Source: Rosistilla ulvae (GTDB lineage: Bacteria; Planctomycetota; Planctomycetia; Pirellulales; Pirellulaceae). From it: a DNA stretch of 64,000 bases. A program made the position numbers and the translations under genes. Below are positions 42,651 to 52,005 of this stretch, piece by piece; position 1 is the first letter of the stretch, and every line of letters begins with the position of its first letter. Below the pieces are notes generated by a model. The model saw nothing but the letters and a program-made list of their open reading frames with translations, ran no database searches and had not been told where the DNA came from. The stretch covers positions 434,001 to 498,000 of the forward strand of contig NZ_CP036261.1 of assembly GCF_007741475.1 (NCBI RefSeq), given 5' to 3'.

Positions 42651-44312
42651 ATGGACTTCGGCTGGCTCTCGCTGCTCCCTCCGCTCGTCGCCATCTTGCT
42701 GGCGATCTTCACGCGTCGAGTGATCCCCTCGTTAGTTCTTGCTGTTTTTGTCGGCGTTGCGATCTTGCAGTTCGCCGGCGATCAGCCACGGTCTTGGTCG
42801 CAGCGGATGTTCGTCGACACGCCTTGGTCGATGGTCGAGGATCACCTCTGGTATGCGGTTGCCGGCGGCGGCTCGCTGAATCCATTTGCCGCAATCGCCT
42901 CGGTTGTTTCGCTCGACTTTCGCGGTGCCGGCGATTCGCTCTCCGCGCTCGCCACTTCGGATCATCTGCGCGTCTTCTATTTCACGATGCTCTTCGGCGC
43001 CTTGGTCGGGATCCTGCATGCCGGCGGGGCGATGCGGAGTCTTGTGTTGCAGTTGGCGTTGCATGTGCAGACGCGTTGCGGCGGCCAGTTGCTGATCTGG
43101 CTGTGTGGGATGCTGATCTTCTTCGACGATTACGCCAACACGCTGTTGGTCGGAACGACGATGCGGTCGACGGCCGATCGGATGCGATTGTCTCGCGAAA
43201 AGCTGGCTTATCTTGTCGATTCGACCGCCGCGCCGGTGGCGGGACTGTCGTTGGTCAGCACGTGGGTTGCGACCGAGATCAGTTACATGAGCGAAGGTCT
43301 GGCGGCTCAGGGGAACCCGCAGGGGCTCAGCGGGTTTGATCTCTTTTTGCAATCGCTTCCCTATCGCTTCTACCCGATCTTTGCCCTGGTTCTTGTCGTT
43401 GTGATCGCGGCGACGGGACGCGATTTCGGGCCGATGAAGGCGGCGGAAGATGGTGCCGCCAAGGAACCGGAGGATGTTCGCGAGAGCAGTTTGCCGCAGT
43501 TGCACGATGCTCCCGCTTGGACCGCTATCGTGACGATCGCCGCAACGATCGGGGCGATCTTGTTTGCGCTGTATCGAACCGGTCGCGTCGAGGATCCCGA
43601 CGTCGGTCTGCTGAGGTACTGGGGCCAGTATGTTGGCAATGCCGATCCCTACAACGCGCTGATCTGGGGTGGGCTTGTCGGTTTGCTGCTGTCGTTGACG
43701 ACGACCTATTTGTGCGGTGCGAAATCGATCGGGCCGTTGATTGTCGGCGCGTTCGACGGGATGCGTCAGTTGATGCCAGCGATGGTGGTGCTGTTGTTGG
43801 CGTGGACGCTATCGCGGCTGACGACCGCCGATTTTCTGGACACTCAGGGTTTTCTTGGCGATTGGATTCGTGAGGCTAATGTCTCGTCGGTCTGGATTCC
43901 GACGCTGGTTTTTGTCGTTTCGGGAGTCGTTGCATTTGCGACCGGAACCAGTTGGGGAACGATGGGCTTGCTGGTGCCGCTGTCGATCCCGATCGCGATC
44001 GCCAGTTCGAGCGATCCGACGATCCTGTACGCCACGGCGGGAGCTGTCTTGTCGGGTGCAATCTTTGGCGATCACTGCTCGCCGATTTCCGATACGACGG
44101 TCTTGTCGAGCCAGGCCAGCGGATGCGATCACATCGCGCACGTCAAGACTCAGATCCCCTACGCGCTGCTGGCGGCGGGCGTTTCCATTTTGTTTGGGTC
44201 GCTCCCCACCAGCCTTGGTGTCTCGCCGTGGTGGATGTTGATCGCCGGCTGCGTCGCAACGTTTGCCGTCGTCCGGGCGTTCGGTAAGCTGCCCAATGTT
44301 TCCGCCGAATGA
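42651..44312 (+). CDS. Na+/H+ antiporter of the NhaC family
   Basis: This 553-residue membrane protein has about twelve hydrophobic helices. It shows F-F-D-D-Y-A-N-T-L-L-V-G near residue 160, D-S-T-A-A-P-V-A-G-L-S-L-V-S-T-W and, in the second half, A-T-G-T-S-W-G-T-M-G-L-L-V-P-L near 425. G-D-H-C-S-P-I-S-D-T-T-V-L-S near 470 completes the set of NhaC-family signatures. The family exchanges Na+ (or organic anions in some members) for H+. The gene is downstream of fabF but separated by 124 bp, and is convergent with the glutamate-synthase-like gene. It is the second cation/proton antiporter in the window, unrelated in sequence to the CPA1-type one. Confidence 0.92.
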   Translation: MDFGWLSLLPPLVAILLAIFTRRVIPSLVLAVFVGVAILQFAGDQPRSWSQRMFVDTPWSMVEDHLWYAVAGGGSLNPFAAIASVVSLDFRGAGDSLSALATSDHLRVFYFTMLFGALVGILHAGGAMRSLVLQLALHVQTRCGGQLLIWLCGMLIFFDDYANTLLVGTTMRSTADRMRLSREKLAYLVDSTAAPVAGLSLVSTWVATEISYMSEGLAAQGNPQGLSGFDLFLQSLPYRFYPIFALVLVVVIAATGRDFGPMKAAEDGAAKEPEDVRESSLPQLHDAPAWTAIVTIAATIGAILFALYRTGRVEDPDVGLLRYWGQYVGNADPYNALIWGGLVGLLLSLTTTYLCGAKSIGPLIVGAFDGMRQLMPAMVVLLLAWTLSRLTTADFLDTQGFLGDWIREANVSSVWIPTLVFVVSGVVAFATGTSWGTMGLLVPLSIPIAIASSSDPTILYATAGAVLSGAIFGDHCSPISDTTVLSSQASGCDHIAHVKTQIPYALLAAGVSILFGSLPTSLGVSPWWMLIAGCVATFAVVRAFGKLPNVSAE

Positions 44313-44325
44313 GGCGACTGGCAAG

Positions 44326-45873
44326 CTATTCGACCAGGGTCGGTTCGGTCGCGTTGCTGGCTCGCGTCTCTTTCAGTCCAGTGCCATCGCGGGTGTAGCC
44401 CAACACGTCGTGCAGCTTGGAAAACTTGTTGACGCCGGTGCTGAATTCGATCTCGCGGCCATTGAATTGGCAGGGATGTTGGTACCCGCACGCGTACGAT
44501 AGCGACAGCAGTTCCTTGCGGAAGCTTTGGATGTAGCGGGTCATTCGCTTTGCTTTGTCGTCGACGTCCAGTCCCGCTTGCAGCCAGCGGTTCTGGGTCG
44601 CGACGCCTGCGGGGCAGTGGTCGGTGTGGCACTTGCGGGCTTGAATGCATCCGATCGCGAGCATCGATTCGCGGGCGATTTGGATCGCGTCGCAGCCCAT
44701 CGCAAACGCGATCACGGCGCGGTCGGGGAAGCCCAATTTCCCGCTACCAAACCAGACGATGTCCTTGGAGATTCCTTGGGCTTGAAAGATCGGATAGACG
44801 CGAGCGAAGCCGATCTTAAATGGCAGCGAGACGTGATCGGAGAAGGTTAGCGGCGCCGCTCCGGTTCCTCCTTCGGCACCATCGATCGTGATGAAGTCGG
44901 GACCTTCGCCACGCTCTCGCATCCGCCCGGCTAGCTTGTGCCAGAAGCCGGTCGATCCGATCGCGCTTTTGATTCCCACCGGCAGTCCGGTGCGAGCGGC
45001 GATCCGTTCGATCCAGTCGATCAGTTCGTCGACGGTGTCGAATTCGGAGTGAGCGTTGGGAGAGATGCAATCGCGACCGATCGGGATCCCGCGCGTTGCG
45101 GCGATCTCGGCGGAGACCTTTTTGCCGGGCAGGATTCCCCCTTTGCCCGGTTTGGCTCCTTGGGAGAGTTTGACTTCGATGCAGCGAATCGATTCGTTGG
45201 CTTCGACGCGCTCGGCCAGCACGTCCAGCGAAAACCGTCCCGTCTCGTCGCGAGCCCCGAAATATCCGGTTCCGATCTGCCACATGATATCCGCACCGTG
45301 GCCATGGTAAGGGCTGATCCCTCCTTCGCCAGTGTTGTGAAAACAGTGGGCTTCGCGGGCGCCGATGTTCATCGCCGAGACGGCGTTGGAACCGAGCGAG
45401 CCAAACGACATGGCGGAGATGTTAATCACCGATTGCGGATGATAGGGCCGCGCCCGATCGTGCGATTGCCCCATGATCTTCAGGCAGGGAATCGCTGTCT
45501 TGTCGTCGCTGATGTATTCCGCTTTGTGTTCGGGAAACGGAAAGACAGCGTGTTTGATGATCGGGTATCCGATGCTGTAGATCTGCTCGGTCGTGCCGAA
45601 ACCGAAGTTGCTGTTCTCGCCTTTGGCCGACGCGTAGACCCAGCTCCGCTCGTCGCGATTAAACGGCATCTCCTCTTTGTCGTTGGCGACCCAATATTGC
45701 CGCATCTCCGGCCCGATCATCTCCAACCAATACCGGATGTGTCCAACGATCGGGAAGTTGTGCAGGATCGTATGCTTCCGCTGCATCGTGTCGTAGATCG
45801 CGACGATCAGCAGCAGGCCAACGGTTCCGCCAATTGTCAGCAGCAGCCAGTGATCGGTGATGGCAGCGAACAT
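44326..45873 (-). CDS. FMN-binding glutamate synthase family protein with N-terminal membrane anchor
   Basis: The 515-residue protein starts with one transmembrane helix (W-L-L-L-T-I-G-G-T-V-G-L-L-L-I-V-A) and continues as a single GltB-like FMN domain. N-I-S-A-M-S-F-G-S-L-G, H-N-T-G-E-G-G-I-S-P-Y-H, K-L-S-Q-G-A-K-P-G-K-G-G-I-L-P and I-T-I-D-G-A-E-G-G-T-G-A-A-P are all family signatures. The [3Fe-4S] cysteines are in C-I-Q-A-R-K-C-H-T-D-H-C-P-A-G. There is no amidotransferase (GATase) domain and no small-subunit gene beside it, so it is not a conventional glutamate synthase. Such stand-alone proteins are widespread; the donor and product are not established. Confidence 0.92.
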   Translation of the reverse strand: MFAAITDHWLLLTIGGTVGLLLIVAIYDTMQRKHTILHNFPIVGHIRYWLEMIGPEMRQYWVANDKEEMPFNRDERSWVYASAKGENSNFGFGTTEQIYSIGYPIIKHAVFPFPEHKAEYISDDKTAIPCLKIMGQSHDRARPYHPQSVINISAMSFGSLGSNAVSAMNIGAREAHCFHNTGEGGISPYHGHGADIMWQIGTGYFGARDETGRFSLDVLAERVEANESIRCIEVKLSQGAKPGKGGILPGKKVSAEIAATRGIPIGRDCISPNAHSEFDTVDELIDWIERIAARTGLPVGIKSAIGSTGFWHKLAGRMRERGEGPDFITIDGAEGGTGAAPLTFSDHVSLPFKIGFARVYPIFQAQGISKDIVWFGSGKLGFPDRAVIAFAMGCDAIQIARESMLAIGCIQARKCHTDHCPAGVATQNRWLQAGLDVDDKAKRMTRYIQSFRKELLSLSYACGYQHPCQFNGREIEFSTGVNKFSKLHDVLGYTRDGTGLKETRASNATEPTLVE

Positions 45874-46002
45874 GTCAGGTCATCCGGTTTGCGGTGATAT
45901 CGTTGATCGCAGATCGCGCTCGCTGCGGTCTTCGATCGACGAAAACGAGGCGAGCGGATGATGGGTTCAAGGCGGCAGTTGATGCCGTCGCAAACGCGTC
46001 GC

Positions 46003-47040
46003 TTAGGTCGCCGCTGGCGGATTCGGCTCTGCTGGAGTCGGCTCTGGAGCGGCAGCCGGTGCGACGGGCGTCCGTTTCCTGGCCCATGCGGCAGCGCCCA
46101 GCACAGCCGCGTCGTCTCCCAGTTCGGCTTGCACGACGCGGAAGCGATTTTTGTAGGGTGCCAGCACCGATTTCTTCGCGGTTCGCGTGACGGTGCCGAT
46201 AATCAGATCGGGCATCGCTTCGACCAATCCGCCACCCATCACGATCGTGTCGGGAGCCAGCAAGTGGACGATGTTCACGACGGCCAGTCCGATCGTCCGC
46301 GAAGCCTCTTCGATCAACTCTTTGACTTCGGTGTCGCCATGCTTGACCGAATCGGCCAACGCACCGCTGCGAATCTCTGAGAGATCCATGCCGGTCTCTT
46401 TGTAGAGATGAGGTGCCATCCCGCGGTAAGCCGCTTTGGCCGCTTCGGCCGCGATCGCCAACCGGCTCGCCTCGGCTTCCAAAGTCCCCGACAGGTCGTA
46501 GCCGCTGGTTCGGGATCCGCTGCTGATCCGCGTGTGTCCGATCTCCATGCAACTGATGTCGGCACCGTGCAGGATCGTGTCTTCGTAAACGCATCCGCCG
46601 CCGATTCCGGTCCCTGGAAAAATGCCGACGGTGCATCGCGACTTCTTCGCCGCTCCATCGACATATTCGCCGTAGACGCCCGCATCGACATCGTTCAGCA
46701 CATGCACGGGGCAGCCGAACTGTTTGTGAAGGATCTTGCCGATGTTGACGTTTTCCCAGCCCAGGTTGACGCAGACGTGGACCAATCCGGTGTTCGGGTC
46801 GACGGGGCCAGGGCAACCGATGCCGATGCCAGCGATCTCTTCGACCTTCGTATCGGTCTCTTCCATCGCCCGCTCGATCGCACCGATGATCCGTTCGATC
46901 ACCGATTCCGCTCCCGAATTCCCTTTGGTGCGACGCCGACGCCGGCCCAGCGGCTTGAGGTCATGATCGTAAACAACCGCCAGCATTTTCGTGCCGCCTA
47001 GGTCGAAGCCAATCCACTTCTTCTTGTCTGTGTCAGCCAT
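46003..47040 (-). CDS. ROK family protein (sugar kinase-like), zinc motif not conserved
   Basis: This 345-residue protein has the ATP-binding G-F-D-L-G-G-T-K-M near residue 10, G-I-G-C-P-G-P-V-D, L-N-D-V-D-A-G-V-Y-G-E with the catalytic Asp, and F-P-G-T-G-I-G-G-G, so the phosphotransferase core is present. After E-I-G-H-T-R-I the usual C-x-C-G-x-x-G-C zinc cluster of ROK proteins is missing and replaced by S-S-G-S-R-T-S-G-Y-D-L-S-G. It is most similar in layout to glucokinase-type members without an HTH domain, and the tail is Pro/Ala-rich. Substrate specificity is therefore uncertain. It lies 129 bp downstream of the FMN protein start and is divergent from the ECF sigma gene. Confidence 0.88.
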   Translation of the reverse strand: MADTDKKKWIGFDLGGTKMLAVVYDHDLKPLGRRRRRTKGNSGAESVIERIIGAIERAMEETDTKVEEIAGIGIGCPGPVDPNTGLVHVCVNLGWENVNIGKILHKQFGCPVHVLNDVDAGVYGEYVDGAAKKSRCTVGIFPGTGIGGGCVYEDTILHGADISCMEIGHTRISSGSRTSGYDLSGTLEAEASRLAIAAEAAKAAYRGMAPHLYKETGMDLSEIRSGALADSVKHGDTEVKELIEEASRTIGLAVVNIVHLLAPDTIVMGGGLVEAMPDLIIGTVTRTAKKSVLAPYKNRFRVVQAELGDDAAVLGAAAWARKRTPVAPAAAPEPTPAEPNPPAAT

Positions 47041-47300
47041 GGGGGTCTCGTGATCGGTTGCGATAGGGAAACGGAGGGTGCGTGAACAGGCAGAATAGAG
47101 GTTTTTTGCCGATTATTACAGCCCGGCAGGCCGCCGATCGTGGCGTTCGGCGACGGCCGCTACGCTAAAATCGTTCGGTAAGGGGCGGATTCATCTTAGC
47201 GATTCCCGTTTTTTCCAAATTCTTTTCGCACCGCGACAATAAACTCCCGCCGCCAAGCATCTAGGTTTGTGCCAGTGCCTGTCCGCCAAGTGAAAACCGA

Positions 47301-47825
47301 GTGAACCAACGCGAATCGACACGATTGAGTGCCGACCAGGCGGCGCAGTTGCACGCGCAGCATGCGGCCGCGTTGCTGCGGTTTTTGACGGGATTGACCG
47401 GCAGCGTTGACGACGCCCAGGACTGCTTGCAGGCGACCTTTGCAATCCTCCAGGAAAAAGGAGGGGCTTCGGCTGCCGGAACTCGCCGAGCTTGGCTGTT
47501 CCGCGTGGCGCACAACGAAGCGATGCAATTGTTCCGCCGTCGCAAGCTGGCCGGGCCGATGGAGCCGGCGGATGAATTGCAGCAAGCCGCGGGCCAGCAC
47601 GATTCGCCCGTCGATCAGTTGCTTCGCCAGGAGCGATTGCAGCAGGTGCGGCGCGAGTTGTCGCTATTGCCCGAGGAATTGCAGGTGATCGTCAAGTTAA
47701 GGATCGTCGAAGGGTTGAGGTTTCGCGAGATCGCCGACCAGTTGCAAATCCCGCTTGGGACGGCGTTGGGACGGATGCAGACGGCGTTGCGAAAGCTGGC
47801 CCAGCAATTGGGCGACGACTTGTAG
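47301..47825 (+). CDS. ECF-type RNA polymerase sigma factor
   Basis: The 174-residue protein has sigma region 2 (H-A-A-A-L-L-R-F-L-T-G-L-T-G-S-V-D-D-A-Q-D-C-L-Q-A-T) and region 4 (L-S-L-L-P-E-E-L-Q-V-I-V-K-L-R-I-V-E-G-L-R-F-R-E-I-A). The region 2 D-D-A-x-D-x-x-Q-x-x-F pattern and R-A-W-L-F-R-V-A-H-N-E-A are typical of ECF sigma factors. It starts at GTG 47301 and is followed after about 70 bp by a membrane protein likely to be its anti-sigma. It should direct transcription of this cluster, including the exported DUF1549/1553 and DUF1501 proteins. Such sigma factors with these partners are a planctomycete speciality. Confidence 0.92.
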   Translation: MNQRESTRLSADQAAQLHAQHAAALLRFLTGLTGSVDDAQDCLQATFAILQEKGGASAAGTRRAWLFRVAHNEAMQLFRRRKLAGPMEPADELQQAAGQHDSPVDQLLRQERLQQVRRELSLLPEELQVIVKLRIVEGLRFREIADQLQIPLGTALGRMQTALRKLAQQLGDDL

Positions 47826-47892
47826 GCGCGGGCCGAGCCCTCGCCGAGCGTTTGAAAATTGAAACGTTGAGATTTTGAATAGAGTGACCACC

Positions 47893-48423
47893 ATGCTTAA
47901 TCAAGAACAGATCGATCGATGTCGGCTGTATCTGCTCGACGAACTGCAGGGGGCTGACTTGCAGGCGTTTGAGTTGCAGATGCAGTCGTCGCCGGAGTTG
48001 TTGGATTGTATTGCCCAGCAAGCCGACTTGTTGGTCGATCTGGGAGAGGCTTGCCAGTCGCCCGTTGGACAACCGACTGCGGCCCTGCCTGTCGCGTCGA
48101 CCTCCATCTTGCGTGTTGCTGGCGTATTGGCGAGCTTGGCCGCGCTAGTGCTGTTTGTGATTTGGTTCGCACCGGTTGGACATGCACCGCAGGCCAGTCG
48201 AGCCGCGACCGGTGGAGTCGACGATGCACTGGTCGCTCACGCCTGGGCGGAGAATCGCGAAGTCTTTGGCGGCGACGATCTCGACGTCGGGCAAGATGCG
48301 ACCGTGATCGACTTTGATGCCACCGTCGCCGAGGTCCCTTCTTGGTTGAGCTTAGGTGTCGCGCAGGTCGAACGCACAGGTGAAGGCGACGGAGACGAGG
48401 GAACCGATCATGAACGAGGTTAA
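47893..48423 (+). CDS. Putative anti-sigma factor, single-pass membrane protein
   Basis: The 176-residue protein begins at ATG 47893 with a cytoplasmic helical part (Q-I-D-R-C-R-L-Y-L-L-D-E-L, E-L-Q-M-Q-S-S-P-E-L-L-D) like the sigma-binding region of planctomycete anti-sigma factors. The H-x-x-x-C-x-x-C zinc motif is absent. A transmembrane helix (V-A-G-V-L-A-S-L-A-A-L-V-L-F-V-I-W-F) at about residues 70-90 is followed by a polar, acidic periplasmic tail. It lies directly after the ECF sigma gene and overlaps the next gene by 14 bp. The role is inferred from position and topology. Confidence 0.7.
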   Translation: MLNQEQIDRCRLYLLDELQGADLQAFELQMQSSPELLDCIAQQADLLVDLGEACQSPVGQPTAALPVASTSILRVAGVLASLAALVLFVIWFAPVGHAPQASRAATGGVDDALVAHAWAENREVFGGDDLDVGQDATVIDFDATVAEVPSWLSLGVAQVERTGEGDGDEGTDHERG

Positions 48424-49102
48424 CGTTTTGTCGAACTGGCGCAGCTCGCTGGCTTGCCTGTTGTTGGTGCTTGTCGCCGCGGGCGATCTTTCCGCCGAAT
48501 ACGATCTCTCACGCGACGCGATCGCTCAGGCTGACAGTTCGGCGGCCGAGCCTCGCGTTGAGGGCGAACGCCGGGTATTGGAGTTGGTGAAGTCGCATCT
48601 GCCCGAGCTAGAGTCGGTGCTTGCTTCGCTGAAAAAACACTCGGCCAAAGAATACCAAAAAGCGATCAGCGACTTGACGCGGACGGCGCGAAGGTTGGAG
48701 CAGTTGCAGCAGCGCGACCCGGACGGCTTTGAATTGGAGCTCGCCTTTTTGCAATGGCAGACCCGAGTCGACATCGCGCTGGCTCAGTTACAGGTCCGCG
48801 ACAACAAAAAGACGCGAGAGCAATTGCGGAAGGCGCTTGCCAGTCGCGAGCAGGCGAAGGTGTCGCGGGCGCGTCACGAGCAGACGCGATTGACCGAGCG
48901 GATCTCCCGCATGCAGACCCAACTGCAACGGCTGACCGACCAACTGGAGAACGTCGACGTTCAGAAGAATGCGGACAAAGCGTATGCCGGAGCGATTCGG
49001 CGACTGGATGCCAAGCAGGCCCGCCCCAATGCCGCTTCGCGGACGAAGAAGAACGCCAAGGCAAAGCCCGCGGCTGATCCCAAAACGCCAGAAAACAAAT
49101 AA
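48410..49102 (+). CDS. Exported coiled-coil protein of the ECF cluster
   Basis: The 230-residue product starts at ATG 48410, overlapping the end of the anti-sigma gene. It has a signal peptide (S-L-A-C-L-L-L-V-L-V-A-A-G-D-L-S-A). The mature chain is almost entirely charged helix with heptad-like leucines (L-E-L-V-K-S-H-L-P-E-L, R-T-A-R-R-L-E-Q-L-Q-Q-R, L-T-E-R-I-S-R-M-Q-T-Q-L-Q-R-L) and a Lys/Ala-rich end. It is likely an elongated periplasmic coiled coil. It comes just before the DUF1549/1553 gene, so the four genes are one transcription unit. Function unknown. Confidence 0.75.
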   Translation: MNEVNVLSNWRSSLACLLLVLVAAGDLSAEYDLSRDAIAQADSSAAEPRVEGERRVLELVKSHLPELESVLASLKKHSAKEYQKAISDLTRTARRLEQLQQRDPDGFELELAFLQWQTRVDIALAQLQVRDNKKTREQLRKALASREQAKVSRARHEQTRLTERISRMQTQLQRLTDQLENVDVQKNADKAYAGAIRRLDAKQARPNAASRTKKNAKAKPAADPKTPENK

Positions 49103-49120
49103 CCCGTCTCGGATTTCCCA

Positions 49121-51931
49121 ATGAAAGAGCGACAAATGATGCATCGAATCGGTCTTGATCAATGGATCGTTGCCAGTCGAGCGGCCTGTTGTGCGGCGGC
49201 GATGTTGGTCGCCAGCGTGGCGTTTGCGGCGAAGCCCGATACGCTTGGCGACGATTCCGTCCTGCCGGAGCTGAGCACGCGGTTTGCCGTCGGCAACGAG
49301 ACCTCCGAGATCCCCGACTTTCAAAAGCACATCAGTCCCCTGATGGGACGATTGGGCTGCAACGGTCGTTCCTGCCACGGATCGTTCCAGGGGCGCGGCG
49401 GGTTCATGCTGTCGCTGTTTGGCTACGATTTCGAAGCCGATCACAAGGCGATGCTCGAAGCCGATTCGGGGCGGATCGATACCGCCGACGCCGACGAAAG
49501 CTTGGTTTTGGCCAAGCCGATCGATGAGGACATGCACGAAGGTGGCAAGCGTTTCGACAAAGACGGTTGGGAGTATCGCGTGCTGCGAACCTGGATCGCC
49601 GCCGGAGCGAATTACGATGCCAAGCAACGCAAAAAACTGGAACGCTTGGAAGTTGGGCCGGCAGAGATCCTGTTCGATCAAGACAAGCAGACGACTTCAT
49701 TGCGAGCGGTTGCTCATTGGGAAGATGGCACGCGTGAAGAGGTCACTGGTCTGTGCCGGTTCCACACCAACGACGATGCGATCGCGACAATCGATGAGAC
49801 GGGAATCGTCACCTGCACCGGCGTCGGCGACACGCATGTCGTCGTTTCTTACGACAATGCGGTCGTTCCGGTCACGGTGATTCGGCCTGTTTCGAAGCTG
49901 ACCGGCGACGACTATCCGCAGCTGGAAGCGCGAACCGAGGTCGATCGCTTGATCGCGGTCAAGCTGCAAAAGCTGGGGATCGTGCCGTCGGAGATCTGCT
50001 CCGACGCGGAGTTCTTGCGTCGGGCGAGCCTCGATATTTCGGGGACGCTGCCAACCGCGGCCGACGCGGCCGCGTTCATCGCCGACAACAGCAGCGGCAA
50101 GCGTCAACGCAAGGTCGAAGAATTGCTCTCCAGCCCCGGTTATGCAGCTTGGTGGACGACGCGGTTCTGCGATTGGACCGGCAACAGCGATGCTCAACTG
50201 AACAACGTCTCGCCAATCCGACAGGCACCGACGCAACATTGGTATGAATGGATCCATCGCCGCGTCGAAGAAAACATGCCCTATGACGAGATGGTCGAAG
50301 GGATCGTTGTCGCCCAATCGCGTGAGGAGGGGGAATCGTATCGAGAGTATTGCGAAGCGATGGGGGCCGCGTGTCGCAACGGCGAGATGGACGGGTTTGC
50401 CGATCGACCCGGGCTGACCTATTTCTGGGCGCGTCGCAATTTCCGACAGACCGAAGACCGAGCGATCGGATTTGCCTATTCGTTTTTAGGTATCCGGATC
50501 CAATGTGCTCAGTGCCACAAACATCCTTTCGACCAATGGTCCAAACAGGACTTCGATGAATTCAAGAACCTATTCCAAACGGTGGGACTGAGCCAGAAGC
50601 CGCGAGATAAGGAGGGCTTGGAGCAATATGAAGCGATGATGACGACGATGGATTCCGGCCTGAAGGGGAACCAGCTTCGCAGAGAGTTGCAAAAGGAATT
50701 CAACAAAGGGGCGGTGATTCCGTTCCCCGAGATCGTCGAACGCCCGGTTCGCGGCAATGCCAAAATGGTTCGCAAGAAAGGGCAGAAAGCGCGTCGAGTG
50801 GTCGAGCCGCCGACGGCAAAGCTGTTGGGAGGCGACTACGTCCAACTGGATGAAATGGCGCGAGAGAAGCTGATGCAGTGGCTCCGCGATCCCAGCAATC
50901 CCTACTTCGCCAAAGCGATCGTGAACCGCGTGTGGGCAAATTATTTTGGCAGCGGGATCGTCGACCCAGTCGACGATTTGAATCTCGCCAATCCGCCAAG
51001 CAACGCTCCGCTGATGGACTATCTGGCCGACGGGTTCGTTGAGAGCGGATACGACATGAAGTGGCTGCACCGCACGATCGTCGGCAGCGATGCGTATCAA
51101 CGCAGCTGGCAGACAAACGACACCAACGCGTTGGACGTTCGCAATTTCAGCCACTTTGTACCGCGACGCCTGCCCGCCGAAACGCTTTACGACGCGATCT
51201 TGGTTGCGACAGCCAGCGACAAACAGGCGGCTCAGCTGTGCAGCAGCCGCGACGGTCGCGCGGTGGGGCTTGCTTCCAGCAGTCCTCGCAACAACGGCCG
51301 CGGTTCGTCGTACGCCTTACAGGTTTTTGGCCGTTCGATTCGCGAATCGAATTGCGATTGCGACCGATCCGAAGATCCAAACCTGCTGCAAACGGTTTAT
51401 CTGCAAAACGATGAGGATGTCACCGATCGGCTGTACGATCGCAATGGCTGGTTGGCCGAGCAGATGAAGAGCTTGGGCCAGCCGATGTTGGTCGGCGACA
51501 CGGCGCTTGCGAAAGCGAAGCAACAAGGCAATGCGGCGCGGCAGCGTCAAATCACGATGCTGAAGAAGCGTCGGCAGGAACTGGTCCAGACGCTTGCCAA
51601 GGTGGAAAAGAATGCCTCCAGTTCGGAGGAGCAGCTGAAGAACAAGACCACTCGGATGACGCGGCAGATCTCGCAAATCAACAAGCGAATCAAAGCATTG
51701 CAGACTGGCGAAGTGCAGGACGTGGCGGCGGGTAAATCGGCAGAGCTGGATAGCGAACAATTGACCAGCTTGGTCAATCAGGCCTACCTGCGAACCGTCG
51801 CACGTTATCCGGAGCCGGAGGAATTGAGCAGCTCGCTCGCCTATATCGAAGCGGGCGATTCGGTTGCCAGCGGTGTGGGGGATCTATTGTGGGCGTTGTT
51901 GAACACAAAAGAGTTTGTGTTAAATCACTGA
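49121..51931 (+). CDS. Planctomycete DUF1549/DUF1553 exported protein with N-terminal cytochrome-like and bacterial Ig-like (BIG2) segments
   Basis: This 936-residue protein has a signal sequence (A-A-M-L-V-A-S-V-A-F-A-A) and a cytochrome-like N-terminus with G-C-N-G-R-S-C-H-G-S, close to a C-x-x-x-C-H variant heme motif. A BIG2-like segment follows (A-T-I-D-E-T-G-I-V-T-C-T-G-V-G-D-T-H-V), then DUF1549 near residues 260-480, containing the canonical C-A-Q-C-H-K-H-P-F-D-Q-W heme-like motif. DUF1553 extends from about 575 to the end, with F-A-K-A-I-V-N-R-V-W-A-N-Y-F-G. A coiled coil of about 60 residues near 810-870 interrupts DUF1553. Such proteins are exported, paired with DUF1501 proteins, and probably bind heme. 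Their physiological role is unknown. Confidence 0.93.
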   Translation: MKERQMMHRIGLDQWIVASRAACCAAAMLVASVAFAAKPDTLGDDSVLPELSTRFAVGNETSEIPDFQKHISPLMGRLGCNGRSCHGSFQGRGGFMLSLFGYDFEADHKAMLEADSGRIDTADADESLVLAKPIDEDMHEGGKRFDKDGWEYRVLRTWIAAGANYDAKQRKKLERLEVGPAEILFDQDKQTTSLRAVAHWEDGTREEVTGLCRFHTNDDAIATIDETGIVTCTGVGDTHVVVSYDNAVVPVTVIRPVSKLTGDDYPQLEARTEVDRLIAVKLQKLGIVPSEICSDAEFLRRASLDISGTLPTAADAAAFIADNSSGKRQRKVEELLSSPGYAAWWTTRFCDWTGNSDAQLNNVSPIRQAPTQHWYEWIHRRVEENMPYDEMVEGIVVAQSREEGESYREYCEAMGAACRNGEMDGFADRPGLTYFWARRNFRQTEDRAIGFAYSFLGIRIQCAQCHKHPFDQWSKQDFDEFKNLFQTVGLSQKPRDKEGLEQYEAMMTTMDSGLKGNQLRRELQKEFNKGAVIPFPEIVERPVRGNAKMVRKKGQKARRVVEPPTAKLLGGDYVQLDEMAREKLMQWLRDPSNPYFAKAIVNRVWANYFGSGIVDPVDDLNLANPPSNAPLMDYLADGFVESGYDMKWLHRTIVGSDAYQRSWQTNDTNALDVRNFSHFVPRRLPAETLYDAILVATASDKQAAQLCSSRDGRAVGLASSSPRNNGRGSSYALQVFGRSIRESNCDCDRSEDPNLLQTVYLQNDEDVTDRLYDRNGWLAEQMKSLGQPMLVGDTALAKAKQQGNAARQRQITMLKKRRQELVQTLAKVEKNASSSEEQLKNKTTRMTRQISQINKRIKALQTGEVQDVAAGKSAELDSEQLTSLVNQAYLRTVARYPEPEELSSSLAYIEAGDSVASGVGDLLWALLNTKEFVLNH

Positions 51932-52005
51932 TGCCTTCGTGTGACGCAAGCAGAATGAAGACGCAAGTTTAGATCGGTGTGATAAGAAATTTGGAGCGAT
52001 AGTTG

